This document shows positions 1 to 8,672 of a stretch of DNA of 64,000 bases, piece by piece. This DNA is from Novosphingobium aquimarinum (lineage in GTDB: Bacteria > Pseudomonadota > Alphaproteobacteria > Sphingomonadales > Sphingomonadaceae), in the NCBI RefSeq assembly GCF_009746585.1, contig NZ_WRPO01000008.1, positions 1 to 64,000 on the forward strand, written 5' to 3'. The number at the start of each line of letters is the position of its first letter. Within the stretch, counting starts at the first letter, position 1. Made by a program: the position numbers and the translations under genes. The notes under the pieces are model-generated. The model was not told the DNA's origin and did not search any database. It worked only from the letters and a program-made list of their open reading frames with translations.

Positions 1-1
1 G

Positions 2-292
2 TCAATGCAACGTTCGCCTCTGTGAGACCCGATACAGCACGACCAGGCTCCGGTCCGGCCAGTGCGGACAGATCCATGAAACCCTCAAGGGATCAACACC
101 GCCTAGCTCTGCAATTACAGATCTGACATTAGAGGCCCCCTTCGTGAAGCTCGAAGATCGCAACAAAACTGCAATGAAAGGTTTCACTATCGCTTCATAG
201 TTCTTCACCGCTTTCGGCGCAAGAATTTTATCGGTCCCGCGATGCCAATCGAGTGCGTCGAAGCCGGTTGCCTCGTTCTGCAGGCGCGGCAT
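2..292 (-). CDS. Partial hypothetical protein, open at left edge
   Basis: At least 96 residues are read on the minus strand with no stop before the window edge, so the C-terminus is missing. The ATG at 292 is preceded by a purine-rich GAAGAGG about five bases upstream, a believable ribosome binding site. I recognise no domain. The DNA here (roughly 100-240) is clearly AT-richer than the rest of the window, and the gene lies directly downstream of the 3' end of tRNA-Thr, the usual insertion point of integrative elements. It could be the edge of a genomic island or a chance open frame. Confidence that it is a real gene is low. Confidence 0.3.
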   Translation of the reverse strand: MPRLQNEATGFDALDWHRGTDKILAPKAVKNYEAIVKPFIAVLLRSSSFTKGASNVRSVIAELGGVDPLRVSWICPHWPDRSLVVLYRVSQRRTLH

Positions 293-434
293 GGAGCCTC
301 TTCATCAAAAAAAGTGGCAAGAGCCGATCGCTGCCGTTGGGTGGCTTCGCGGACCGTAGACAAGCGGCAAGTCTGCGCCTGGGCTCGTGGTCGTGGTGAA
401 CGCGCTTGCAGCGCAGAGTGTCTGAAGGTTGATA

Positions 435-510
<76 letters not shown>

Positions 511-600
511 CCTTCGGATGCGATCGGCCCTTACCAAGGGGCGGGGGCGCAGGTCCAGTGGATTTCGTGGTCGGATGGCGCTGCCTGAGGGCGCCGCGCG

Positions 601-1485
601 TTATCGGGCGCCGAAGGTCCAGCCTTCGGTTCGCGCGATCTCGGGCGTGAGCTCCGGCGGGTGCCACAAGGCCTGGTTCCCGGCATTGGCGCGCAGCCAG
701 GCGGCGGTCAGGAGGGCGTCGGCGGCGTGATCGGTGATCGGACCTTCACGGCCGGTGGGCGGCGAGCCCAGGGCCTGCAGCGCGGCGTCGAGGTCGGCGC
801 CGTCTCGGATCTTGCTGCGGCCGGCGCGGCGCTTCGCTTCGACCGAGGCGATCGCCGTGTAGATCTCGACCACGACCGATCCCGAAGCGGGCAGCGCGAT
901 GCCGTCTATCGGCCAGACCGGCACCGCGCGCCCGAGCCGATGCAGCACGCGCATCCCCGTCAGGCTCGACTTGCCGACTTGCGCCGCGCCGACGAGATTG
1001 AAGTTTGAATAGGGTTTGCAGCCCAGCCGCTCCTGCGCTTGTTCGGTGACACGAAAGCGACCGCGCCGGTGGGCCGCCCCCGGCAGGTGGAAGCGAGCCC
1101 CTTCCCGTCCGCCATGCCGGCGGAAGTAGGCGGCAAGTTCGGAATGATCGACGACACTCGCGGCAGCAAGATGCGGATCGCTTTCGCAGATCCGGTCGAT
1201 CAGGGCCCAGAGCGAGCGCGCATCGGCCGGACTGCCGTCCCAGCCGGGAAAGAACGCGCCGGCATCGGCGAACGGCAGCGAAATGCCCAGATCGAGCCCG
1301 ACCAGCGTATCGGGTGCCAACCTGTCGCGCAGCAGCGCGAGCACGTCGGCGCGGCTCCAGATACGGTCCATCAGGATCGGCGGCCCGCCCTCGGCTGCAG
1401 CAGAAGCGACCGCGATGCCCTTTTGCCGCTCGCCTTGCGCACCCGACCAATCGATCGCGACGAACTGCGCGAAGCGGTGCGTCAA
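601..1485 (-). CDS. DUF429-type RNase H-fold protein
   Basis: A 294-residue protein resembling the DUF429 family of predicted RNase H-fold proteins, whose biochemical function is unknown. An acidic strand VAIDWSGA lies near residues 9-16, a second acidic strand VGLDLGISLPF near 61-72, and a C-terminal TDHAADALLTAAW segment follows. These fit the Asp/Glu constellation of an RNase H fold. I chose TTG at 1485 because it overlaps the rarA stop (TTGA) and follows GGAG and AGGA. An in-frame ATG at 1524 would give 307 residues and a 43-base overlap with rarA. It appears translationally coupled to rarA. Family assignment is probable; catalytic activity is only inferred. Confidence 0.75.
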   Translation of the reverse strand: MTHRFAQFVAIDWSGAQGERQKGIAVASAAAEGGPPILMDRIWSRADVLALLRDRLAPDTLVGLDLGISLPFADAGAFFPGWDGSPADARSLWALIDRICESDPHLAAASVVDHSELAAYFRRHGGREGARFHLPGAAHRRGRFRVTEQAQERLGCKPYSNFNLVGAAQVGKSSLTGMRVLHRLGRAVPVWPIDGIALPASGSVVVEIYTAIASVEAKRRAGRSKIRDGADLDAALQALGSPPTGREGPITDHAADALLTAAWLRANAGNQALWHPPELTPEIARTEGWTFGAR

Positions 1486-2810
1486 CCGTCCTCGCTCCGT
1501 CGCTCGGCGCGCTTCTTCGCCCACCAGTCCATACGCTTGGCGATCTCGCGTTCGAAACCGCGCTCGACGGGGGCGTAGTAGTCCTGCGGTGCCATGCCTT
1601 CGGGCCAGTAGTTGGCGCCCGAAAAGCCGTCGTCGGTGTTGTGATCATAAGCGTAGCCGGCGCCGTAGCCGATGTCCTTCATCAGCTTGGTCGGGGCATT
1701 GAGGATGTTCGCGGGGGGCGCCAGCGATCCGGTTTCCTTGGCGCTTTTCCAGGCGGCTTTCTGCGCGGTATAGGCGGCGTTCGATTTGGGCGCGGTGGCG
1801 CAGTAGAGGCAGGCCTGCACGATCGCGAGTTCGCCCTCGGGCGAGCCGAGGAAATCGTAGGCGTCCTTGGCCGCGAGGCATTGGACCAGCGCTTGCGGAT
1901 CGGCGAGCCCGATGTCCTCGCTGGCGAACCGCACCAGCCGGCGCAGCACGTAGAGCGGCTCCTCGCCGGCGGTGAGCATGCGAGCCATGTAATAGAGCGC
2001 CGCCTGCGGGTCCGAGCCGCGCAGCGATTTGTGAAGCGCGGAAATCAGGTTGTAGTGCCCGTCGCGATCCTTGTCGTAGACGGCGACGCGGCGCTGCAGG
2101 AAGGCCCCGAGCTCGACGGGACCGAGCGATGCTTCGAGCTTCGCAGCGTAGAGCGTCTCGGCCTGGTTCAGCAGGAACCGCCCATCGCCATCGGCAGACG
2201 CAATCAGCGCTTCGCGCGCCTCGCTCGTCAGCGGCAGCGGTCCTTCCAGCGTCTCGCCACGCGCGAGCAGATGCTCCAGCGCCTCCGGCCCCAGACGGTG
2301 CAGCACCAGAACCTGCGCGCGACTGAGCAGCGCGGCATTGAGGGCGAAGCTGGGATTTTCGGTGGTCGCACCGACGAGCGTGACCGTCCCGCGCTCGACG
2401 AACGGCAGGAAGCCGTCCTGCTGGGCGCGGTTGAAGCGGTGGATCTCGTCCACGAACAGCAGCGTGCGGCGCCCGGCCTTCGCGGCCACTTCGGCTTCGG
2501 CGAACACCTTCTTCAGATCGGCGACGCCGGAGAACACCGCGCTGACCGCTGAGAAGCGCATGCCGACCGCATCGGCGAGCAGACGCGCGATGCTGGTCTT
2601 CCCGGTGCCCGGCGGGCCCCACAGGATCAGCGAGGAGAGTTTGCCCGCCGCGACCATGCGACCGATCGCGCCCTCCGGGCCCGTGACATGCTCCTGCCCG
2701 ACGACCTCGGCGAGCGTGGTCGGGCGCAAGCGATCGGCCAGTGGCGCGTCCTCGCGCGTCTCGGCGGCGGGCGGATCGGGCGGCATATCGTCGGCAAAGA
2801 GGTCGGCCAT
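1482..2810 (-). CDS. rarA: Replication-associated recombination protein RarA (MgsA)
   Basis: A 442-residue AAA+ ATPase of the clamp-loader-related RarA/MgsA/WRNIP1 family, which acts at stalled replication forks. Visible parts are Walker A GPPGTGKT at about 65-72, Walker B LLFVDEIHRF near 118, sensor 1 GATTENPSF, and the C-terminal tetramerisation region with RRLVRFASEDIGLADPQAL. Length is normal for the family. I prefer the ATG at 2810 (MADLFADD), which matches the usual RarA N-terminus. An upstream ATG at 2855 would add 15 unlikely residues. No strong Shine-Dalgarno is visible before 2810. The following DUF429 gene overlaps the stop codon by four bases. Confidence 0.96.
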   Translation of the reverse strand: MADLFADDMPPDPPAAETREDAPLADRLRPTTLAEVVGQEHVTGPEGAIGRMVAAGKLSSLILWGPPGTGKTSIARLLADAVGMRFSAVSAVFSGVADLKKVFAEAEVAAKAGRRTLLFVDEIHRFNRAQQDGFLPFVERGTVTLVGATTENPSFALNAALLSRAQVLVLHRLGPEALEHLLARGETLEGPLPLTSEAREALIASADGDGRFLLNQAETLYAAKLEASLGPVELGAFLQRRVAVYDKDRDGHYNLISALHKSLRGSDPQAALYYMARMLTAGEEPLYVLRRLVRFASEDIGLADPQALVQCLAAKDAYDFLGSPEGELAIVQACLYCATAPKSNAAYTAQKAAWKSAKETGSLAPPANILNAPTKLMKDIGYGAGYAYDHNTDDGFSGANYWPEGMAPQDYYAPVERGFEREIAKRMDWWAKKRAERRSEDG

Positions 2811-2903
2811 GAGGGGCAGATAGCGATTGCAATGGGCGATTGCACCGATCCGCACGAACCCCTAACATTTGTTAAGGGAAAAGAGGCTGCGAAGCGAACG
2901 ACA

Positions 2904-3350
2904 ATGAACGGTACCATCCTTTCCGGACCCCGGCCGACGCCATGGCACTTGTGGCTGGTGGGCATCGTCAGCCTGCTGTGGAACGCGTACGGCGGCTACG
3001 ACTATACGATGACCAACTTGCGCGATCCGGATTACCTCGCCCAGTTTCCGACCGAGATGATGATGGTGATCGATACCTTTCCGATTTGGGTCACCGCCGC
3101 CTGGGCGCTTGGCGTGTGGGGCGCGCTCGCCGGCTCGATCCTCTTGCTGCTGCGGTCGCGCTTCGCTTTCCACGCCTTTGCGGTCTCCTTGCTCGGGCTG
3201 GCGGCAAGTTCGGCCTACCAGTGGACGCTCGACACGCCCGAAAGCATGACGGGCGGTCTCTTCACGATGATGCAGATCATCATCTGGGTCGTGGCAGTGC
3301 TGCTGCTGGTCTACGCGGCGCGGATGCGCGCGGCCCGCGTGCTGACCTAA
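2904..3350 (+). CDS. Four-TM small membrane protein
   Basis: A 148-residue integral membrane protein with four hydrophobic segments: about 12-30, 52-80 (IWVTAAWALGVWGALAG), 86-105, and 120-143 (MMQIIIWVVAVLLLVY). No catalytic motif or named family is recognisable to me, though sphingomonad genomes carry many such proteins of unknown role. The longer upstream reading frame runs antisense into rarA, so I take the ATG at 2904, where the signal-like hydrophobic pattern begins. It is divergent from rarA with about 90 bases between them and converges on the glycosyltransferase gene downstream. Confidence 0.7.
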   Translation: MNGTILSGPRPTPWHLWLVGIVSLLWNAYGGYDYTMTNLRDPDYLAQFPTEMMMVIDTFPIWVTAAWALGVWGALAGSILLLLRSRFAFHAFAVSLLGLAASSAYQWTLDTPESMTGGLFTMMQIIIWVVAVLLLVYAARMRAARVLT

Positions 3351-3377
3351 GGGCGGCAGCCAGCCCTCGAACCGTGC

Positions 3378-4529
3378 TCAGTGCTGACGCTGGCGACGCA
3401 CCAGTCGCAGATAAGTGTCCGCCACGGCCTGGTTGATCCGGTCCCAGCCGAAATCGCTGGCCCGCGCTTCGCCTGCCGCACCGTGGCGCGCGCGCAGCGC
3501 GGGGTCCTCGATATAGGCACGCAGCGCCTCGGCGAACTGATGGACCGCGCCGGGTCGGACGAGCCGTCCGGAAATGTGATCGCCGACCAGGCTCTCGCTG
3601 CCGGTCGCGGCAGCTGCCACCACGGGCAAGGCGCAAGCCATTGCCTCGAGCGTGACATTGCCGAAGGTTTCGGTGACGGACGGGTTGAACAGCACGTCCA
3701 TCGACGCGACCGCGCGGCCGAGATCGGAGCCCTGCTGGAAGCCGACGAAGACCGCATCGGGCAGGCGTTCCTCGAACCACTCGCGCGCCGGTCCCTCACC
3801 GATGACCATGACGCGATGCGCCACTCCACGGCGACGCAGATCGTCGATGGCGTCGGAAAAGACATCGAGCCCTTTTTCCATCACCAGGCGCCCCAGGAAG
3901 CCGATCACGATCTCGTCGTCGGCAATGCCGAGCGATTGGCGCCAGGCAGAATCGCGACGGCCGGGGTTGAACACTTCGCGATCGACGCCGCGCGACCAGA
4001 TCGAGATGTCGAAGTTCATCCGCTGCTCGCGCAGCACTTGCGCCATGGATTCCGACGGTGCGACCAGCGCGTCGCAGCGGCGGTAGAAGCGGCGCAGCAT
4101 GGCTTCCATCACCGGCTCGCCCCAGGACATGTTGTAGTAGCGCAGATACGTCTCGAAGCGCGTGTGCACCGAGGCGACGACCGGAAGAGAGCGCTTGCGC
4201 GCCCAGGTCAGCGCCTGGTGCGCGACCGGATCGGGCGAGGAAAGATGCACGATATTCGGCGCGAACGCCTTGAGATCGGCACGGACCTTGGGCGAGATCA
4301 GCAGCGGAAACCGGTATTCGCTGCGCGAGGGGATCGGCAGCGACGTCACGCTCACCAGATCGCCGGTCGGGGGGAAAGCGGGTTCGTCGACTGTGGGTGA
4401 ATAGACCCGCACCGCCGCGCCTTGGCGCAGGAGGAAGCCGACGAGCCGGTTCAGGGCCTGGTTGGCCCCGTCACGTACGTAATTGTAGTTGCCCGAAAAC
4501 AGGGCGATGCGAAGATCGGACGTTTGCAT
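3378..4529 (-). CDS. GT4-family glycosyltransferase (mannosyltransferase-like)
   Basis: A 383-residue GT-B fold retaining glycosyltransferase of family GT4. The N-terminal acceptor domain starts RIALFSGNYNYVRDG and contains the VASVHTRFETYLRYY segment typical of the MgtA/SqdX/PimB-like branch, which often uses GDP-mannose or UDP-sugars. The C-terminal donor domain has GFLGRLVMEKGLDVF and the E-x7-E element in SVTETFGNVTLEAMACALP. I take the ATG at 4529, since an upstream in-frame ATG at 4601 would prepend 24 low-complexity residues. The gene stands alone, so acceptor and product (glycolipid or envelope glycan) cannot be told. Family is certain, specificity is not. Confidence 0.9.
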   Translation of the reverse strand: MQTSDLRIALFSGNYNYVRDGANQALNRLVGFLLRQGAAVRVYSPTVDEPAFPPTGDLVSVTSLPIPSRSEYRFPLLISPKVRADLKAFAPNIVHLSSPDPVAHQALTWARKRSLPVVASVHTRFETYLRYYNMSWGEPVMEAMLRRFYRRCDALVAPSESMAQVLREQRMNFDISIWSRGVDREVFNPGRRDSAWRQSLGIADDEIVIGFLGRLVMEKGLDVFSDAIDDLRRRGVAHRVMVIGEGPAREWFEERLPDAVFVGFQQGSDLGRAVASMDVLFNPSVTETFGNVTLEAMACALPVVAAAATGSESLVGDHISGRLVRPGAVHQFAEALRAYIEDPALRARHGAAGEARASDFGWDRINQAVADTYLRLVRRQRQH

Positions 4530-4609
4530 GTTGACGCGGCAGATAGCCGCGCCCGACCCGCTTGGCGAGGCCGTATCGGCCCCGCCGGGGTCGGCTGACA
4601 ATCAGACGA

Positions 4610-5104
4610 TCAATGCCGCCAGTCGCGCCGGTAGTCATCGCGATACCGACGATTGTAATCGCGACGATCATAGCGTCGGTCATAGCGACGGTCGCGCCGG
4701 TCGTAATACCGGTCGCCGCGATAGATCCGGTCGACGCGGCCATATCCGCGGTCCCAGCGATTGCGATAGCGATCGCGGTAATAAGGCGCGTAATAGCGAC
4801 TGTAGTACCGATCGCGATAATAGCGGTTCGGGAACCCATCGTAGTAATAGTAATGGCCGGGATAGCCGCGCACGTTCACGTAGCGGCGGCGATCGTAGTA
4901 GCGCCGGTCGTAATAGCGACGGTCACCGCGATCGGCGATGGCGGCGCCGATCGCGAGGCCGACGATACCGGCACCGATGGCGATCGCAGCATCATTGCCG
5001 CCGCGGTCGTGCCAGCGGTCGCGCGCTTCGGCGGTCGTCGCGGTTCCGGCGGCCATCGCGAAGAGACCTGCAGCCAGACCAAGGTTTTTGAGCGCTTTGA
5101 ACAT
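4610..5104 (-). CDS. Secreted glycine-zipper protein with Arg/Tyr-rich tail
   Basis: A 164-residue exported protein. It has a signal peptide (residues 1 to about 28, ending TAEA), a glycine-zipper stretch AIAIGAGIVGLAIGAAIA at 40-57 resembling those in 17-kDa-antigen-type envelope proteins, and then about 100 residues dominated by Y, R and D (YYDRR repeats). The start at 5104 has a good GGAAGGGAAG site upstream; an earlier ATG would precede the signal peptide by 44 residues. It is a paralogue of the gene at 5311-5733, with the same architecture. Such proteins are common in sphingomonads but have no assigned role. An envelope location is inferred from the signal peptide and zipper. Confidence 0.8.
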   Translation of the reverse strand: MFKALKNLGLAAGLFAMAAGTATTAEARDRWHDRGGNDAAIAIGAGIVGLAIGAAIADRGDRRYYDRRYYDRRRYVNVRGYPGHYYYYDGFPNRYYRDRYYSRYYAPYYRDRYRNRWDRGYGRVDRIYRGDRYYDRRDRRYDRRYDRRDYNRRYRDDYRRDWRH

Positions 5105-5224
5105 TTTCGTCTTCCCTTCCGACCCGGGCCGTCCGGCGATCGCGGCGGGCATTTTTTTCATCCAGTGTGTGATGCCCCATCCGAACAGATGGGGTCTGAA
5201 CCACGCGTTAATCCCTCGACAGCG

Positions 5225-5265
5225 CAAAACGAGCAAACATCCGGCTTCGCTCAGGAAGCCGGATG
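5225..5265 (-). terminator. Rho-independent terminator after 5311-5733 gene
   Basis: A perfect 10-bp stem (CATCCGGCTT at 5238-5247 with AAGCCGGATG at 5256-5265) closes an 8-base loop. Read on the minus strand it is followed by TTTGCTCGTTTT. It lies between the two paralogous genes and so separates their transcription. Confidence 0.75.
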
Positions 5266-5310
5266 TCGCCGGGCAGGCGAGGGAGGAGGACCTGCCCGAT
5301 GGTCATCGTA

Positions 5311-5733
5311 TCAGTATCCGCGGCGCTGATAGTAATCGCGGTCGCGGCCGTAATCGTAGCGATCGCCCCCACGGCCATCGCGCCAATCCCGCTGATCCCG
5401 CCAGTTGCGGTCGTCGCGCTGGCCGCGCCAGTTGCGATCGTAGCGACGCTGCCAATCGTCGCGCGAGTAGCGCCGACCTTCGCGATTGTAGTACTGGCCT
5501 TCGTTGTAATACCAACCGTCGCGCACGTAGTAGCGATCATCGTAACGATCGCGCTTGTTGCTCGATGAGAGGATCGCGCCGAGCGCCAGTCCCACCACCC
5601 CTGCACCGATCGCTATGGCCGCAGTGTTGTCGCCGCGGTCACGGTAGTAGTCGCGCGCCATGGCAGGCGTCATCGGGACGAGTGCGGTTGCGGCGAGCGT
5701 GGTGGCGAGGATGCCTTTCTTGACGATATTCAT
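5311..5733 (-). CDS. Secreted glycine-zipper protein with Arg/Tyr/Asp-rich tail (paralogue)
   Basis: A 140-residue exported protein with a signal peptide at 1-26 (ending PAMA), a glycine-zipper segment AIAIGAGVVGLALGAIL at about 39-55, and a tail rich in R, D, Y, W and Q (RNWRGQRDDRNWRDQRDWRD). The order and the zipper sequence match the gene at 4610-5104, pointing to tandem duplication. It has its own terminator at 5225-5265, and 160-odd bases upstream for its promoter. I recognise no enzymatic motif. The tail may bind nucleic acid, polysaccharide or metal, but that is speculation. Confidence 0.8.
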   Translation of the reverse strand: MNIVKKGILATTLAATALVPMTPAMARDYYRDRGDNTAAIAIGAGVVGLALGAILSSSNKRDRYDDRYYVRDGWYYNEGQYYNREGRRYSRDDWQRRYDRNWRGQRDDRNWRDQRDWRDGRGGDRYDYGRDRDYYQRRGY

Positions 5734-5900
5734 GACTGGACTCCGCGAGGGAGCGGCGGCGGCGTAAGAGCATCAGCGCCCATCGGCATGCCGTTCCATC
5801 ACGTTCATGTATAGAGCGCGTTACCTGAACGCGTGCGGGATGGCGATTGCAGACGCCGTTCAGGTTGGCGCGCAGGCATAAGCACCGCGCACGCAGTGGC

Positions 5901-6824
5901 TCAGAGCCGCAGGCCCGCGGTTTCCGGCAATCCGGCCATCAGATTGAGATTCTGGACCGCCGCGCCACTGGCGCCCTTGCCGAGATTGTCGAGCACCGCG
6001 ACCAGCCGCGCCTGCCGCCCATCACGCGAACCGAAGACGTAGAGATCCAGCGTATCGACCGGTTCCATCGAACGGCGCAGCAGCACTTCGTCCGGCTGGT
6101 CGTCGGCGACGCGCACGATCTCGCTGCCGAGATAGGCGTGGCGTAGCGCCTCGCGCAGCACTTCGGGTTTCGCCGCGGTTGCCATCGCTTCAAGCGCCAG
6201 CGGCACCTCGACCACCATGCCGCGATGCGCCGCCACGACGGCTGGCGCGAAGACCGGATCCCAGCGCAGTCCGGTATGCATCTTCATTTCGGGCACGTGC
6301 TTGTGACCGAGCGCGAGACCGTAATCGCGAAACGCGATGTCGCCATCGTCCTCGAACCGCGCGATCATCGCCTTGCCGCCGCCCGAATAGCCCGAAGTCG
6401 CGTTACAACTATAGGCCCAGTCGGATGGCAGCAGACCCGAACTGACAAGCGGCTGCAGCAAAGCAATGAAGCCCGTGGGATAGCAGCCGGGATTGCTGAC
6501 GCGCCGCGCTCCGGCGACCGCCTTGCGGCCTGTCACCTCGGGGAAGCCGTAAGTCCAGCCGACCGCGGTGCGATGCGCGGTACTGGCATCGATGACGCGG
6601 ACCCGGTCGTTGCGAATCAGCGAAACGGCCTCCCGCGCCGCATCGTCCGGCAAGCACAGGATGACGAATTCGGCGTCGTTGATCGCTTCGGCGCGCGCGT
6701 CCGCATCCTTGCGTGCCGCGTCCTCGAGCACGATCATCTCGAACTCGTCGCGCCCGGCGAGCCGATCGGCGATTTCGAGACCCGTGGTTCCGGCCGCGCC
6801 ATCGATGAAAACCCGCCGGCTCAT
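5901..6824 (-). CDS. argC: N-acetyl-gamma-glutamyl-phosphate reductase (type 2)
   Basis: This 307-residue enzyme catalyses the NADPH-dependent reduction of N-acetylglutamyl phosphate to the semialdehyde, the third step of arginine biosynthesis. The nucleotide-binding GAAGTTG sits at 9-15, the catalytic cysteine in SNPGCYPTG is C114, and the GHKHVPEM histidine region follows. The length of about 310 marks the short type 2 ArgC rather than the ~345-residue type 1. Its ATG overlaps the stop of the upstream SH3 gene (ATGA), so the two are probably cotranslated after the aminopeptidase gene. Cytoplasmic. Confidence 0.97.
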   Translation of the reverse strand: MSRRVFIDGAAGTTGLEIADRLAGRDEFEMIVLEDAARKDADARAEAINDAEFVILCLPDDAAREAVSLIRNDRVRVIDASTAHRTAVGWTYGFPEVTGRKAVAGARRVSNPGCYPTGFIALLQPLVSSGLLPSDWAYSCNATSGYSGGGKAMIARFEDDGDIAFRDYGLALGHKHVPEMKMHTGLRWDPVFAPAVVAAHRGMVVEVPLALEAMATAAKPEVLREALRHAYLGSEIVRVADDQPDEVLLRRSMEPVDTLDLYVFGSRDGRQARLVAVLDNLGKGASGAAVQNLNLMAGLPETAGLRL

Positions 6825-7231
6825 GACAGGATCGGCTCCAGTGCGGACAGCGCGACGTAGCCGACGAGCCCATCGGCCTCCGCTTGTCCCCAGGCCCAGT
6901 CGCCGGAGATGTCGAGCACGTCGAACCGCGCGCCCTGGGCAAGAACCGCGAGGATTTCCGCCTCGTCGTGCTCCTCGCGCAGCAGGACCGCGCCGGCCCG
7001 CGCACTATGCGGCATCGGCACCGCGTAGTGCGGCACGAAGCATTGCCCCGCCAGGCGGATGTGCGCGAGATCCCCGCGCACGGGCAGGCTGTCGCGTCCC
7101 GCGCAAGGCGAAGGGCCGCTCAGCGACAGCATGCCGCCGGCAGAGTACGCGCGCAGATAGGAATCGTTGCCGGACAAGTGGCCTGTCGCTCCAAAACGAA
7201 AGAGCGGGGCGCTTAGCTGTGGATCAGCCAT
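6821..7231 (-). CDS. Stand-alone bacterial SH3 protein lacking NlpC/P60 domain
   Basis: A 136-residue protein ending in a bacterial SH3-like fold (about 70-133; GAVLLREEHDEAEILAVL, then WAWGQAEADGLVGYVAL). The N-terminal part with LPVRGDLAHIRLAGQCFVPHYAVPMP resembles the start of sphingomonad C40 (NlpC/P60) peptidases, which go on into a Cys-His peptidase domain. Here the frame stops straight after the SH3 and overlaps argC by ATGA, so no catalytic domain is encoded. It has no signal peptide. It lies directly after the M17 aminopeptidase, the usual neighbour of those C40 genes. I infer a natural truncation or an SH3-only adaptor, with function unknown. Confidence 0.7.
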   Translation of the reverse strand: MADPQLSAPLFRFGATGHLSGNDSYLRAYSAGGMLSLSGPSPCAGRDSLPVRGDLAHIRLAGQCFVPHYAVPMPHSARAGAVLLREEHDEAEILAVLAQGARFDVLDISGDWAWGQAEADGLVGYVALSALEPILS

Positions 7232-7240
7232 TCCGCAAGT

Positions 7241-8623
7241 TTACCCAAAGCGTTGTTTCAGCATGTGCCAGCTTGCACGCAGGCCGAGCGCTTCGCCACC
7301 CTTGGGTCGGCCGGGCTTGGCGACGGGCCTCCAGGCAAAAGTATCGAAGTGCACCCAGTCGATCCCCTTGGGCACGAACTTGTCGAGAAACAGGGCGGCG
7401 ACGCTCGATCCGGCATAGCCGTTGGTGTGCGAATTGTTGATGTCGGCGATGTCGGACTTGAGGTACTCGCGGTAGCCACCGTGCAGCGGCAGCCGCCAAC
7501 AGGCATCGTCCCGCGCCTCGCCGGCATCGAGCAGGGCCTGGGCGGTTGCATCCTCGCGCGCGAACAGCGCCGGCAGATCGGGCCCCAGCGCGACCCGCGC
7601 AGCGCCGGTGAGAGTTGCGAAGTCGAGTATCAGCGCCGGCTCTTGCTCACCCGCACGCGTCAGCGCATCGGCGAGGATCAAGCGACCTTCGGCATCGGTG
7701 TTGCCGATCTCGACCGACACCCCCGCGCGCGACCGCAGGACGTCGCCCGGGCGGAAGGCATTGCCGGCGATCGCGTTCTCGACCGCGGGAACGAGCAAGT
7801 GCAGCCGGACCGGCAGATTGCCTTCCATCACCAGCCGGGCGAGCGCGATCGCATGGGCAGCGCCGCCCATGTCCTTCTTCATCAGCACCATGCCGGAGGA
7901 CGGCTTCACGTCGAGCCCGCCCGAATCGAAACACACCCCCTTGCCGACGATCGCCAGGCGCGGCTGCGAGGGATCGCCCCATTCCAGCTCGATCATGCGC
8001 GGCGCGTGGCTGCGCGCCGCTGCGCGCCCGACCATGTGCACCATCGGAAATTCGCGTTCGAGCATGTCACCGCGCGTGACCGTGATGTCCGCCTTGAACG
8101 TCTTGGCGAGCCGTTCGACCTCGGCTTCGAGCTGCGCCGGCCCCATGTCTTCTGCCGGCGTATTGACGAGATCGCGCACCAGCGCGACCGCTTCGGCTTC
8201 CGCGGTCACGGCGGGAATTGCGCCTGCGTCCTTCGTCAGCAACACGCGCGTACCGCTATCGGAGGGATCGGATTTGTAGCGCTCGAACCGATACTGCCCG
8301 GTGATCCAGCCAAGCATCGCCGGCCCCGGCTCACCACCTTCGCGACGATAGGTTCCGGCCGGCAGGACTTCGGCGAGCTTGGCGAGGCACCAGCTCGAAA
8401 GCGAGTCCGTGTCGGCCACTCCGGCGGCGACCGCCCAACCCTCGCCATCCGGCATGATCGCGTAGGAATAGCCCTCGGCCTCGAACTTCGCCGCCTGCAG
8501 CGCCGCACGCTGCACTGCCGATCGCGATTTGAGAAAGGCCTCGAGCCCGTCCTTGTCGACGAGATGGATGGCAACGGCCTGCTGGCCGCGATCAGGTTGA
8601 ATGAAAGCGTTCTTGTCGGTCAT
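7241..8623 (-). CDS. M17 leucyl aminopeptidase family protein
   Basis: A 460-residue cytosolic metallo-aminopeptidase of family M17 that removes N-terminal residues from peptides. The dizinc ligands and catalytic residues are visible: VGKGVCFDSGG (K228, D233), KKDMGG (K250, D251) and the family signature NTDAEGR at 308-314. Its shortened N-terminal domain is typical of the alphaproteobacterial M17 branch that is not a true PepA. AGAGGGCAAGG precedes the ATG. Ten bases separate it from the SH3 gene, so the aminopeptidase, SH3 protein and argC probably form one transcript. Confidence 0.94.
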   Translation of the reverse strand: MTDKNAFIQPDRGQQAVAIHLVDKDGLEAFLKSRSAVQRAALQAAKFEAEGYSYAIMPDGEGWAVAAGVADTDSLSSWCLAKLAEVLPAGTYRREGGEPGPAMLGWITGQYRFERYKSDPSDSGTRVLLTKDAGAIPAVTAEAEAVALVRDLVNTPAEDMGPAQLEAEVERLAKTFKADITVTRGDMLEREFPMVHMVGRAAARSHAPRMIELEWGDPSQPRLAIVGKGVCFDSGGLDVKPSSGMVLMKKDMGGAAHAIALARLVMEGNLPVRLHLLVPAVENAIAGNAFRPGDVLRSRAGVSVEIGNTDAEGRLILADALTRAGEQEPALILDFATLTGAARVALGPDLPALFAREDATAQALLDAGEARDDACWRLPLHGGYREYLKSDIADINNSHTNGYAGSSVAALFLDKFVPKGIDWVHFDTFAWRPVAKPGRPKGGEALGLRASWHMLKQRFG

Positions 8624-8672
8624 GGCCTTGCCCTCTAGCCTTGGGGCGATGCCCGATGCGAGAGGAAAAACG

